Source: Streptomyces sp. HUAS ZL42
Lineage (GTDB): Bacteria > Actinomycetota > Actinomycetes > Streptomycetales > Streptomycetaceae
NCBI RefSeq assembly: GCF_040782645.1
Contig: NZ_CP160403.1
Coordinates: 992,001 to 1,056,000, forward strand
Length of the DNA stretch: 64,000 nt
Reading direction: 5' to 3'
The notes beneath the pieces were generated by a model. It was given only the letters and a program-made list of their open reading frames with translations. It ran no database searches and was not told where the DNA came from. A program made the position numbers and the translations under genes. Positions 8,352 through 16,100 of the stretch are shown here, piece by piece (position 1 is the stretch's first letter; every line of letters begins with the position of its first letter).

Positions 8352-8705
8352 ATGCAGCGCGGCGAGGTCTGGTTGGCGGACTTTGACGAGCGGCGGCCGG
8401 TAGTACTGCTGTCAGGAGACGAAGCGTCCGGGTTCCGAGCGATGCAGGTCGTCGCTCCTGCGGGGACCGAGATCAGCGGTGTGGCCGTCGAGGTGGCAGT
8501 GGGGGCGCCCGAGGGGCTGCCTCTCGAGGGCGTCCTTCGAGTGGCGCTGCCACGTCCCGGTCTTATCCCGTGCACTTGGCTGGTCACGCTGGCCCAGGAA
8601 GATCTGACCGAGCAGGTGGGAGTCTTGTCGTCAGCGAAGCTCGGCGAGATCGAGGATGCCCTCCGTGCCGGTGGACTCGAGCAGGCGGCGCACCAGGCTG
8701 CTTGA
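8352..8705 (+). CDS. PemK/MazF-family toxin-like protein
   Basis: A 117-residue protein beginning MQRGEVWLADFDERRPVVLLS, matching the PemK/MazF ribonuclease fold start (GEVWxxDF...RPVVLLS), with CTWLVTLAQEDLTEQVGVL in the second half and a final helix KLGEIEDALR. Members of this family cleave mRNA and are normally paired with a small antitoxin. No antitoxin ORF is visible immediately upstream, so it may be solitary. The stop codon directly abuts the stop of the IS630 transposase on the other strand. Confidence 0.75.
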   Translation: MQRGEVWLADFDERRPVVLLSGDEASGFRAMQVVAPAGTEISGVAVEVAVGAPEGLPLEGVLRVALPRPGLIPCTWLVTLAQEDLTEQVGVLSSAKLGEIEDALRAGGLEQAAHQAA

Positions 8706-9824
8706 TCAGGCAACGAGCGGGGGTCGGCCTCCCCAGCGAAGGCCCTTCTCGCTGCGGATGCGGGCGCGTTCCTTGCGCTGGGCGGCCAGGACGTCAGGGT
8801 GGCGCGCATTCTTGTTCCGCCAGCGCAGGAAGGCGTGCAGGGCCCGGGTCTGGATCGAGTGGTTCGGATGATGCGAGTTGGCCAGGGTGAACTGCCGCAG
8901 CGGCCCGAAGTGGGCCTCGATGGGGTTCGCCCAGGATGCGTGGGTCGGGGTGAAGCACAGTTCGACCTTGTTCTTTGCCGCCCACCTGCGGATTCTCCAG
9001 TTCAGGTGGGCGGAGAGGTTGTCGAGGATCACGTAGATGGGGCCGCCGTCCGGGCGGGTGGCCCGGATCGATCGCAGGGCTGCCCAGGTGTGGTCGATGC
9101 CTTTGCGTCTGCGGTTGACGCCCCACAGTTTGTCGTCGCCGACCGAGTAGCAGCCGTGGAAGTAGGTGATCCCGTGGGTGCGGCGGAAGGTGGCCGGCAG
9201 CCGGTTCGGTTTGCCCTGCTTGGCCCAGCAGGATCCGGCGACGGGACGGATGCCGAGGGGGCCGAACTCGTCGAACGCGAACGTGCGGTCCGGTCTTTCG
9301 TTGATCGCGTACTCGATCCTGGCGAGCTCGGCATCGAAGGCCTGGTCCGGGGACTCCTTCCAGGTCTTCGTGCGCTCGAAGGAGATCCCCCGGCGGGGCA
9401 GCAGACAGCGCAGGGCTTCCCGGCCGATCAGCACTGGCCGGGAGACGTTGCGCCGCAGGTGGTCGGCGAGCTTTCGGACCGACCAGCGGGTGAAGGGCTT
9501 GCCCAGCAGGGTTGGGCGGGTGGCGGCCGTCTGGATGACGAAGTCCTCGTCGTCACGATTCAGCAGGCGGGGACGGCCTCCCGCCCACCGAGGGTCCAGG
9601 CATGCGAGCCCGATCTCGTTGAAGCGGTGGATCACGTCGCGGACGGTGTCCTCATCCGCCTGGACCAACCGCGCGATCACCGGGACCGTGCTGCCGCCGG
9701 CCGAGGCCAGCACCATCATCGCCCCCCGAAACCGCACCGAACTGGTGCTGCCCCTCCGAACGATCTGCTGCAGCTTCTGCCCCTCCTGCTCGGTCAGCCC
9801 ACGGACCCTGACCGGTAACGCCAT
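8706..9824 (-). CDS. IS630-family transposase
   Basis: Full-length DDE transposase of 372 residues. The N-terminal helix-turn-helix region contains ARLVQADEDTVRDVIHRFNE, and the catalytic acids lie in FAFDEFGPLG, YVILDNLSAH and WANPIEAHFG, in the D-D-E order of IS630/Tc1-mariner-like enzymes. The frame is intact, so it may be active. Family members insert at TA and carry short terminal inverted repeats; I could not find convincing ends here. Its 3' end touches the toxin gene with no spacer, so the left end of the element must lie inside or beyond that gene. Confidence 0.92.
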   Translation of the reverse strand: MALPVRVRGLTEQEGQKLQQIVRRGSTSSVRFRGAMMVLASAGGSTVPVIARLVQADEDTVRDVIHRFNEIGLACLDPRWAGGRPRLLNRDDEDFVIQTAATRPTLLGKPFTRWSVRKLADHLRRNVSRPVLIGREALRCLLPRRGISFERTKTWKESPDQAFDAELARIEYAINERPDRTFAFDEFGPLGIRPVAGSCWAKQGKPNRLPATFRRTHGITYFHGCYSVGDDKLWGVNRRRKGIDHTWAALRSIRATRPDGGPIYVILDNLSAHLNWRIRRWAAKNKVELCFTPTHASWANPIEAHFGPLRQFTLANSHHPNHSIQTRALHAFLRWRNKNARHPDVLAAQRKERARIRSEKGLRWGGRPPLVA

Positions 9825-9879
9825 CCCGCCTCCCCATGCCCACCCGCTGCCACCTCAACGCTCAATCACACTGTCGCGG

Positions 9880-9915
9880 CTCTGTAGAGAACCTCTGTAG
9901 AAGTACCGTAGAAAC
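9880..9915. repeat. Three short iterated units CTCTGTAGA
   Basis: CTCTGTAGA occurs at 9880-9888 and 9893-9901, followed by the degenerate copy CCGTAGAA, giving a 13-14 bp period. The array lies 56 bases upstream of the transposase start. It could be part of the transposon end, where transposase would bind, or a regulator site. The rest of 9825-10308 shows no convincing gene on either strand. Confidence 0.4.
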
Positions 9916-10308
9916 ACGGATGCGGGGCGGGCTCTTGTGGCACAGAGTGGGGCAAGGCCTCGCCGGCGCGACGTGCACAGGCGGGGAAGAATCCGCCCCA
10001 GGTGAGGATGGCCGTGCTGTTGGGTTCCCCGTCGAAAGCAGCCTGGCTGAGGTCGGCTGAGGACCAGTCTCCTTCTCTTGAGCGAACGACTCGCCGCCTC
10101 ACCGACCGCAAGAGGTCGTCGCAGGCTCGCTGTCCCGTTGAGCGCCGGAGCGTTCGAGGGCCGAGTTGACGCGGTCCCGGTCCGACAAGCCGCTCCGCAG
10201 TGCTGGTGACGATTCGTGAATAACGCTGATTCCGCCGTCCTGCGCGCATTGCAGGGCAATCACTGGGAAACCCTACCTACGTATCAGACATGGAGATGTA
10301 CCCCAACC

Positions 10309-11349
10309 ATGACGTCCCCTCAAGCCAGGGCCTTCCCCACGCGCCGGCAGGGCGCACACCTCATCGCGCTCGGTATGGCGGCGGCCGTCATACTCACCGC
10401 GTGCCGCTCGGGCTCCGACGAGCGTGCCGCGGTCGGCGATGCCGGAAAGCCAAAGGCCTCCGGTGCCCCCGCACCCACCGGAGTCGTGACCCGCCAACAG
10501 GCGGCGGAGATCGTTGACCACTATGAGGCCGTCAACAACAAGGCGAACAAGGTCCGGGACAAGAAGCTGCTGGCCACCGTCGAGGCCGGGCAGACCTACG
10601 AGCAGTCGCAGGCCTGCTACGAGCAGTGGAAGGCCTGGTCGGCGAAGGACCAGAAAGAATTCGGAAAAGCGTTCTTCTATAGGGACCGACAGTACTTGAT
10701 TCCGGCTACCGGTACGGCCACATGGTTCGCGGTCAAGGCCACCAACTCCAACAGCACCGAGCAAGAAGTCCTGATGATCTTCGACAAATTCGGCAGCACC
10801 TACAAGATGGTGGCCTCTCTCTACGAGGGAGAGACACCGCTGCCCGAGGTCGCCACCGACAGCCAGGGTTTGGCCACGCCCGTCGACCCGGCCAAGCCCG
10901 TCGGAGCGCTTGCCCCCGACCAACTCGCTTTTGCCTATGAGGACTTGCTCGAAACCGGCGGCGCCAGGGAGGGCAAGGGGCTTGCCTCCACCCCGTCCAC
11001 CGAAAAGGCGCTCCACGACCACAACCAGCGCCTCACGGGCAACCTGGCCCCCTACTCGATCTTGAAGTTCTATGGCATGGAACCGGTGCACAAGGATGTG
11101 TACGCGCTGAGGCTCGCCAACGGCGGCGCACTCGCGGTCTTTCCGAGCGCGTACGCCCATGTGCGGATGCTCAAGCCTCAGTACATGAGCAGTTTCCACA
11201 TCAACCCGACCGAAGCGGAAGCGGTTTACGACCCCGCAGGCCGGGACTCGATCACCAACGAGGACCAGGGCCAGGGCCTCGCAGAGCTCACCCCGACAGG
11301 CAAGCCGAAGGTCATCGTCGTGCAGTTCACGATGGTGGACTCCCGCTGA
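10309..11349 (+). CDS. Putative lipoprotein of unknown function
   Basis: A 346-residue protein with a lipoprotein signal: a basic N-terminus (RRQ), the hydrophobic stretch LIALGMAAAVILTAC, and a lipobox cysteine at LTAC. The remainder is soluble, with no further membrane segments. Conserved-looking blocks (TYEQSQACYEQWKAWSAKD, HVRMLKPQYMSSFHINPTE) suggest an extracytoplasmic folded domain, but I do not recognise the family. The ATG at 10309 puts the signal at the start; the frame is open from 10216 but would add 31 residues before it. It stands alone between the IS630 copy and a TetR gene. Confidence 0.75.
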   Translation: MTSPQARAFPTRRQGAHLIALGMAAAVILTACRSGSDERAAVGDAGKPKASGAPAPTGVVTRQQAAEIVDHYEAVNNKANKVRDKKLLATVEAGQTYEQSQACYEQWKAWSAKDQKEFGKAFFYRDRQYLIPATGTATWFAVKATNSNSTEQEVLMIFDKFGSTYKMVASLYEGETPLPEVATDSQGLATPVDPAKPVGALAPDQLAFAYEDLLETGGAREGKGLASTPSTEKALHDHNQRLTGNLAPYSILKFYGMEPVHKDVYALRLANGGALAVFPSAYAHVRMLKPQYMSSFHINPTEAEAVYDPAGRDSITNEDQGQGLAELTPTGKPKVIVVQFTMVDSR

Positions 11350-11464
11350 TCTGAGAAGGATGCGGATCCGATGAGGGTGTTGTCGCTGGGCTCCGTCGGC
11401 GTGACCTCCGCCGTGTCGGACTGACTCCACACCGTCCACCTGGCTCAGGCGAGCGCCGGCTGCC

Positions 11465-12109
11465 TCAGGCGGCGCCGCCGTGGGTGACCAGCCGCTCCAA
11501 GAGCTCTTCCACACCCGCCTGCAGGTCGGCCGGGGCGCTCTCGAGACCGGTCAGGTACCTGAGCAGCGCCTGCTGGAACAGGCCGTCGAAGATCGCGTAC
11601 GCGACCGCGGAGGACACCGTGACGGGCGAGCCGACGAGTTCCGCGTACTGACTGACGATGCGCCAGATCATCTGTTCCAGGCTCTGATCGATCTCGAGGA
11701 CGTCGTCGCGGAACGACTCCTCGAACAAGCCCTGGTTGCGAAGGTCGTACCAAAGCCGGTGCATCGTCGCGTCCTCACGCAACGTTCCGGCCATCGCGGC
11801 GCCGAAGCCGTGCTTGAGCTCCTCGGCCGAGCCGGCGGTGATGACGATCCGGTCGTACCGCGTGACGCACTCCGCCTTGTACTGCCGCACGCAGTAAGTG
11901 ATCAGCTCCACCTTGTCGCGGAAGTAGTAGTGCAGGACGCCGTGGGAGAACTCGGAGTTCTGTGCGATCTCACGCAGGCTCGTACGGGCATAGCCGAGCT
12001 CCGACAGGGTCTGCAGCGCGGACGCGGCCAGCTGCGCCCGCCGCTCGCCGAACTTGTCGACCTGACGCCGGGAGATCCGATCCTGGTTCTTGCCCACGAC
12101 CTGGGTCAC
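11465..12109 (-). CDS. TetR-family transcriptional repressor
   Basis: A 214-residue protein with the TetR helix-turn-helix at residues 22-70 (ALQTLSELGYARTSLREIA, then HGVLHYYFRDKVELI) and an all-helical ligand domain (FGAAMAGTLREDATMHRLW). It is divergent from the SDR / saccharopine-dehydrogenase-like / acyl-CoA ligase operon, and the intergenic region holds three operator-like repeats, so it probably represses that operon and itself. An acyl-CoA or lipid-like ligand would suit the operon content, but this is inference. Confidence 0.9.
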   Translation of the reverse strand: MTQVVGKNQDRISRRQVDKFGERRAQLAASALQTLSELGYARTSLREIAQNSEFSHGVLHYYFRDKVELITYCVRQYKAECVTRYDRIVITAGSAEELKHGFGAAMAGTLREDATMHRLWYDLRNQGLFEESFRDDVLEIDQSLEQMIWRIVSQYAELVGSPVTVSSAVAYAIFDGLFQQALLRYLTGLESAPADLQAGVEELLERLVTHGGAA

Positions 12110-12203
12110 AGCACCTCTCCCCGCCTGCCTCGGCCCTTACACCCGCCCGCACCGTACGGGCCCCACCAGGTTATCGCGGCCCACGACCGGCACCCAGCAA
12201 AAT

Positions 12204-12263
12204 CTTGACAGTCGTCCAAGAAAGTTCTGACGACTGTCCAAGAAAGTCTTGACGAGTGTCAAG
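12204..12263. promoter_or_regulatory. Three tandem operator-like repeats between tetR and the SDR operon
   Basis: Three related units lie at 12204-12220 (CTTGACAGTCGTCCAAG), 12227-12242 (CTGACGACTGTCCAAG) and 12248-12263 (CTTGACGAGTGTCAAG), spaced 21-23 bases, about two helical turns. The third is a perfect dyad with 6-bp arms. GACAGTCGTC and GACGACTGTC in the first two are exact inverse complements. This is a convincing multi-site operator for the adjacent TetR protein. Confidence 0.75.
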
Positions 12264-12368
12264 ACTTCCAGGACGCTGGCGCTGCGTCCCACGGTCCCGG
12301 GCTGCTGGTCTGCGGCTGAGCGTGCGGCGCTGTCACGCGGTGCAGTCATCTCAACGAGGAGATGTTCC

Positions 12369-13172
12369 ATGAGTGTGTACGACCTGACCGGACGCAGGGC
12401 CCTGGTGACGGGCGGTGCTCGCGGACTGGGTGCGGGGATGGCCGAGGCGCTTGCCCGGGCCGGCGCCGCCGTCGTCATCGGCGACATCCAGGAGGAGCTG
12501 GGCAAGGCGACGGCCGATGCGCTGCGGGAGTCCGGCGCCACCGCCGGGTTCGTCTCGCTCGACGTGACCGAGGACGCGAGCTGGGAATCGGCCGTCTCAC
12601 AGACGATCGCCGAGTTGGGCGGTCTGGACATCGTCGTCAACAACGCCGGAGTCGAGATCTCCGGTCTGGTCGTCGACCTCGACCCCGCCGACGTCCGCCG
12701 GATGCTGGACGTGAACGTCCTCGGGACCGCGCTCGGCATCAAGCACGCGTTCCGCGCGATGCGGCCCGGCGGCCCGGCCGGCAACGGCGGTGCGGTCGTC
12801 AACATCGCGTCGGTCGCGGCCACCATCGCGTTCCCCGGCATCGCGGGCTACGCCGCGACGAAGTCGGCGGTCGACCGGCTCACCCGGGTGGCCGCGCTGG
12901 AATCCGGAAAGCTCGGCTACGGCGTACGCGTCAACTGTGTCTACCCCGGACTGGTACCGACCGAAATGGGCGCCCAACTCGCTGCCGACATGGTGACCCT
13001 CGGCCTGTGGCCCAGCGCGGAGGCAGCCGTCGGCGACGTCATCGGCCTGACCCCGCTCGGGCGACTCGGCGAGGTCGCCGACATGGCCGACGCAGTGGTC
13101 TTCCTCGCCTCCGACGGCGCCCGCTTCATCACCGGCGCCGGCCTGCCGGTCGACGGCGGCATGGGCATGTGA
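12369..13172 (+). CDS. Short-chain dehydrogenase/reductase
   Basis: Classical SDR of 267 residues. The NAD(P)-binding motif is TGGARGLGAGMAEAL near residues 14-30, NNAGVE follows, and the active site has Ser in NIASVAATIAFPG with Tyr-x-x-x-Lys in GYAATKSAV. Asp in VIGDIQEE after beta-2 suggests NAD preference. The overall pattern resembles steroid or 3-oxoacyl dehydrogenases. The start at 12369 is preceded by GAGGAGA. It is the first gene of a three-gene operon read away from the TetR gene. Confidence 0.9.
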   Translation: MSVYDLTGRRALVTGGARGLGAGMAEALARAGAAVVIGDIQEELGKATADALRESGATAGFVSLDVTEDASWESAVSQTIAELGGLDIVVNNAGVEISGLVVDLDPADVRRMLDVNVLGTALGIKHAFRAMRPGGPAGNGGAVVNIASVAATIAFPGIAGYAATKSAVDRLTRVAALESGKLGYGVRVNCVYPGLVPTEMGAQLAADMVTLGLWPSAEAAVGDVIGLTPLGRLGEVADMADAVVFLASDGARFITGAGLPVDGGMGM

Positions 13173-13208
13173 CGGGTCCCTGGATTTCTCCCTCCTCCGA
13201 AAGGACGC

Positions 13209-14336
13209 ATGACCATGAGCAATGACAAGCCCGTCGTCGTCTACGGCGCCTCCGGCTACACCGGCCGCCTCGTCTGCGAGTACCTGCGCGAGTACAACGT
13301 CCCCTTCATCGCCGCCGGACGCGACAAGGCGCGCATCCAGGAAGTCCTCGACAAGGTCCCCGGCATCGACACCGTGGACCACGAGGTCGTCGAGGTCGAG
13401 CACGCGGTCGGACCGCTGACCGAGCTGTTCCGCGGCGCCAGGGTCGTCTGCAACATGGTCGGCCCGTTCATCAAGTACGGGCCGGAGGTCGTGGCGGCAG
13501 CCCTCGCGGCCGGATGCCACTACCTCGACACCACCGGCGAGCAGGACTGGGTCCTCGACGCGCAGGCGCGATGGGGCGACCAGTACGCAGAGAAGGGGCT
13601 CCTGCTCTCCCCCGGTGTCGCGCAGATGTACACCACCGGGGAGATCGCGGCCAACATCTGCCTGGAGACCCCGGGACTGGACACCCTCGACATCCTCGTG
13701 CTGTGGAAGGGATTCCCGACGTACGCCTCGACGCAGACGATCTTCACCATCCTGAAGGCCGACTGGCACTACCTGGAGGAGAACCAGTACAAGAAGTGGG
13801 ACCCGCTCACCGCCGTCGAGGTCGCCGTCCCCGGACAGCACGCGACGGCGCTGGCCCTGCCGTGGGGCGGCACTAGCCACCCGGTGTGGTTCAGGAACGA
13901 CCCCAGGGTGGCGACGTGCAGGGTGCTCGGCGGGGTCATGGACCGCACCGTCATGCAGGGCGTCGTCGACACGGTGAAGATGGTCGAGTCGCAGATCAAG
14001 ACCCTCCCGGCCGGCCAACAGGACGCCGCCCTCGCCCAGGTGGCCGCCTCGGTCCAGGCCGGCATGCCGCCCCGGGAGAACCCGCGGATCAACACCTCGC
14101 TGGACTCCGTCCACGCCTCGGGCCCGCTGGGCCGTGCCCACTGCGTGATCCACGGCAACAGCAACTACAAGCAGACCGGGCTGCTCCAGGCGTACGCCGC
14201 GTACTCACTGCTCCAGCAGCCGCCCCGCCGCGTCGGCCTGGCTTCGGCCTGCCAGGCCTTCGGCCACCGCGAACTGCTCGGCGTACTCAAGAGTTTCGGG
14301 CTCGTGCTCGACCCGGTACTCACCGTCCACAGCTGA
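13209..14336 (+). CDS. Saccharopine-dehydrogenase-like NAD(P)-binding protein
   Basis: A 375-residue protein starting with a Rossmann motif, VVVYGASGYTGRLVCEYL, near residues 9-26. CNMVGPFIKYGPEVVAAAL and CHYLDTTGEQDWV are typical of the saccharopine dehydrogenase / trans-acting enoyl reductase superfamily (the group that includes DUF5938 proteins). It probably acts on a lipid-like or CoA-linked substrate supplied by its operon partners. The exact reaction is unknown. It lies 36 bases after the SDR and 11 bases before the ligase, with RBS GAAAGG. Confidence 0.8.
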   Translation: MTMSNDKPVVVYGASGYTGRLVCEYLREYNVPFIAAGRDKARIQEVLDKVPGIDTVDHEVVEVEHAVGPLTELFRGARVVCNMVGPFIKYGPEVVAAALAAGCHYLDTTGEQDWVLDAQARWGDQYAEKGLLLSPGVAQMYTTGEIAANICLETPGLDTLDILVLWKGFPTYASTQTIFTILKADWHYLEENQYKKWDPLTAVEVAVPGQHATALALPWGGTSHPVWFRNDPRVATCRVLGGVMDRTVMQGVVDTVKMVESQIKTLPAGQQDAALAQVAASVQAGMPPRENPRINTSLDSVHASGPLGRAHCVIHGNSNYKQTGLLQAYAAYSLLQQPPRRVGLASACQAFGHRELLGVLKSFGLVLDPVLTVHS

Positions 14337-14347
14337 AAGGTCCTGCC

Positions 14348-15892
14348 GTGCGTCTGACCGACTACCTCGACAAGGGCGCCTCGCTGGGGCCCGGAGCGCC
14401 CTGCCTCACCACAAGGGACCGCACCCTCACCTATGGCGAGGTCCAGGAACTCGCCTGGCGGGTGGCGCGAGCCCTGGACCGGTCAGGCGTACGACCGGGG
14501 GACAAAGTGGCGATCCTGTCCGCCAACGACCCCACCGCGTTCTCCTGCGTCTTCGGCATCTCCCGGGCGGGCGCCGTGTGGTGTCCGGTCAACCCCCGCA
14601 ACGAAGCCGCCGAGAACCGCGACCTGCTGGACCTCTTCGACTGCACCTGCCTGATCTTCCAGGAGGCCTACGCCCCCCTGGTCGCGAAGATCCTCCCGGA
14701 CCTGCCGAAGCTGACCACGCTGGTCTGCCTCGACGGATCACCGGACCTGGGCATCCCCTTCGCACGCTGGCTGGACGGCGTGAGCGCCGAGCCGTGGGAG
14801 GCATCGCCGGCCGACGACACCGTCATGCTCGTCGGCACCGGCGGCACCACCGGCAGCCCCAAGGGCGTCATGCTCACCGACCGGAACATCGAGACGATGT
14901 CGGCGCTGACGCTGATGAGTTACCCCTTCGGCAGCCGCCCGGTCTACCTGGCACTGGCCCCGCTGACCCATGCGGCCGGGGTGCTGTGCTTCCCCGTCAT
15001 GAACCTCGGCGGCGAGATCGTCATCATGCCGGCCCCCGACCTCACCGACTTCCTCGCGCACGTCGAACGCCACCGCGTCACCCACACCTTCCTGCCCCCG
15101 ACCCTGATCTACATGCTCCTCGGCCACCCCGGCCTGGCATCCACCGACCTGACGTCGCTGCGCTGCCTCTGGTACGGCGCGGCCCCCATGTCGGCGGCCC
15201 GGCTGGAGGAGGCCATCGACCGGATCGGCCCGGTATTGGCACAGCTCTTCGGTCAGTCCGAGGCGCCGATGATGATCTCGACGATGGCGCCCGAGGACCA
15301 TTTCCACGCCGACGGCTCGCTCGCCGTCGAGCGCTTCACCTCCGCCGGGCGCCCCGCCCCGCTGGTGACCGTGGCCATCATGGACAGCGAAGGCCGACTA
15401 CTGCCGACCGGCGAGCGCGGCGAGATCGTGGTGCGCGGCTCCCTGGTGATGGCCGGCTACTACAAGAACCCGTCAGCCACCGAGGAGGCCTCCCGGCACG
15501 GCTGGCACCACACCGGGGACATCGGCTACCTCGACGCCGACAACTACCTCTTCATCGTCGACCGCGCGAAAGACATGATCATCAGCGGTGGCTTCAACGT
15601 CTACTCCGCAGAAGTCGAGCAGGCGGTGATGGAACATCCGGCCGTCCAGGACTGTGCGGTCGTCGGACTGCCGGACGACAAGTGGGGCGAGCGGGTGACG
15701 GCGGTCGTGCAGCTGCACTCCCAACAGAGCGTCACCGACGACGACGTACGCGCCTTCGTGAGGGCCCGCATCGGCAGCGTCAAGGCCCCCAAGCAGGTCG
15801 AGGTGTGGCCGGACCTCCCCCGCTCCAAGGTCGGCAAGGTCCTCAAGAACGAGGTCAGATCCCGCTTGCTGCACGGGAGTTCGCAGATCTGA
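14348..15892 (+). CDS. Acyl-CoA ligase (AMP-forming), fatty-acid-CoA-ligase type
   Basis: ANL-superfamily ligase of 514 residues that should activate a carboxylic acid to acyl-CoA through an acyl-adenylate. Motifs: the ATP-binding loop GTGGTTGSPKGVML, LFGQSEAPMM, HHTGDIGYLD, VDRAKDMIISGGFNVY and the C-terminal catalytic lysine in SKVGKVLKNE. The start is GTG at 14348, eleven bases after the previous stop; the frame is open far upstream but that part is a shadow of the preceding gene. The terminator at 15977-16019 ends the operon. Confidence 0.9.
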   Translation: MRLTDYLDKGASLGPGAPCLTTRDRTLTYGEVQELAWRVARALDRSGVRPGDKVAILSANDPTAFSCVFGISRAGAVWCPVNPRNEAAENRDLLDLFDCTCLIFQEAYAPLVAKILPDLPKLTTLVCLDGSPDLGIPFARWLDGVSAEPWEASPADDTVMLVGTGGTTGSPKGVMLTDRNIETMSALTLMSYPFGSRPVYLALAPLTHAAGVLCFPVMNLGGEIVIMPAPDLTDFLAHVERHRVTHTFLPPTLIYMLLGHPGLASTDLTSLRCLWYGAAPMSAARLEEAIDRIGPVLAQLFGQSEAPMMISTMAPEDHFHADGSLAVERFTSAGRPAPLVTVAIMDSEGRLLPTGERGEIVVRGSLVMAGYYKNPSATEEASRHGWHHTGDIGYLDADNYLFIVDRAKDMIISGGFNVYSAEVEQAVMEHPAVQDCAVVGLPDDKWGERVTAVVQLHSQQSVTDDDVRAFVRARIGSVKAPKQVEVWPDLPRSKVGKVLKNEVRSRLLHGSSQI

Positions 15893-15976
15893 CAAGGTGC
15901 GGGTGGCCGGGTCGGCGGTCGGCAGGTTGCCGGCGTCGGCTTCGAGCAGAGGCGTCCAGGTGCCCTGGCGAGGCGG

Positions 15977-16019
15977 GGACGAGGCAAGTCCGTTCGAGGA
16001 ACCGGGACTTGCCTCGTCC
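15977..16019. terminator. Strong stem-loop ending the SDR/ligase operon
   Basis: A perfect 15-bp stem (GGACGAGGCAAGTCC at 15977-15991, complement at 16005-16019) with a 13-base loop lies 85 bases after the ligase stop. No T-tract follows. The remaining 15893-16053 holds no gene I can support. Confidence 0.85.
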
Positions 16020-16100
16020 GGAAACCGAGGCGGGTGTGCTGGGAGGGAGCAGCGGCCCGGACGCCGGGCCCTGTCGACTACCAGGCGGTGAATGCCAGGG

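Noticed and set aside
9855..10259. Minus-strand ORF of 134 codons
   Set aside because: No RBS, no recognisable domain, Arg/Ser/Pro-rich composition typical of shadow frames, and a competing overlapping ORF in another frame.
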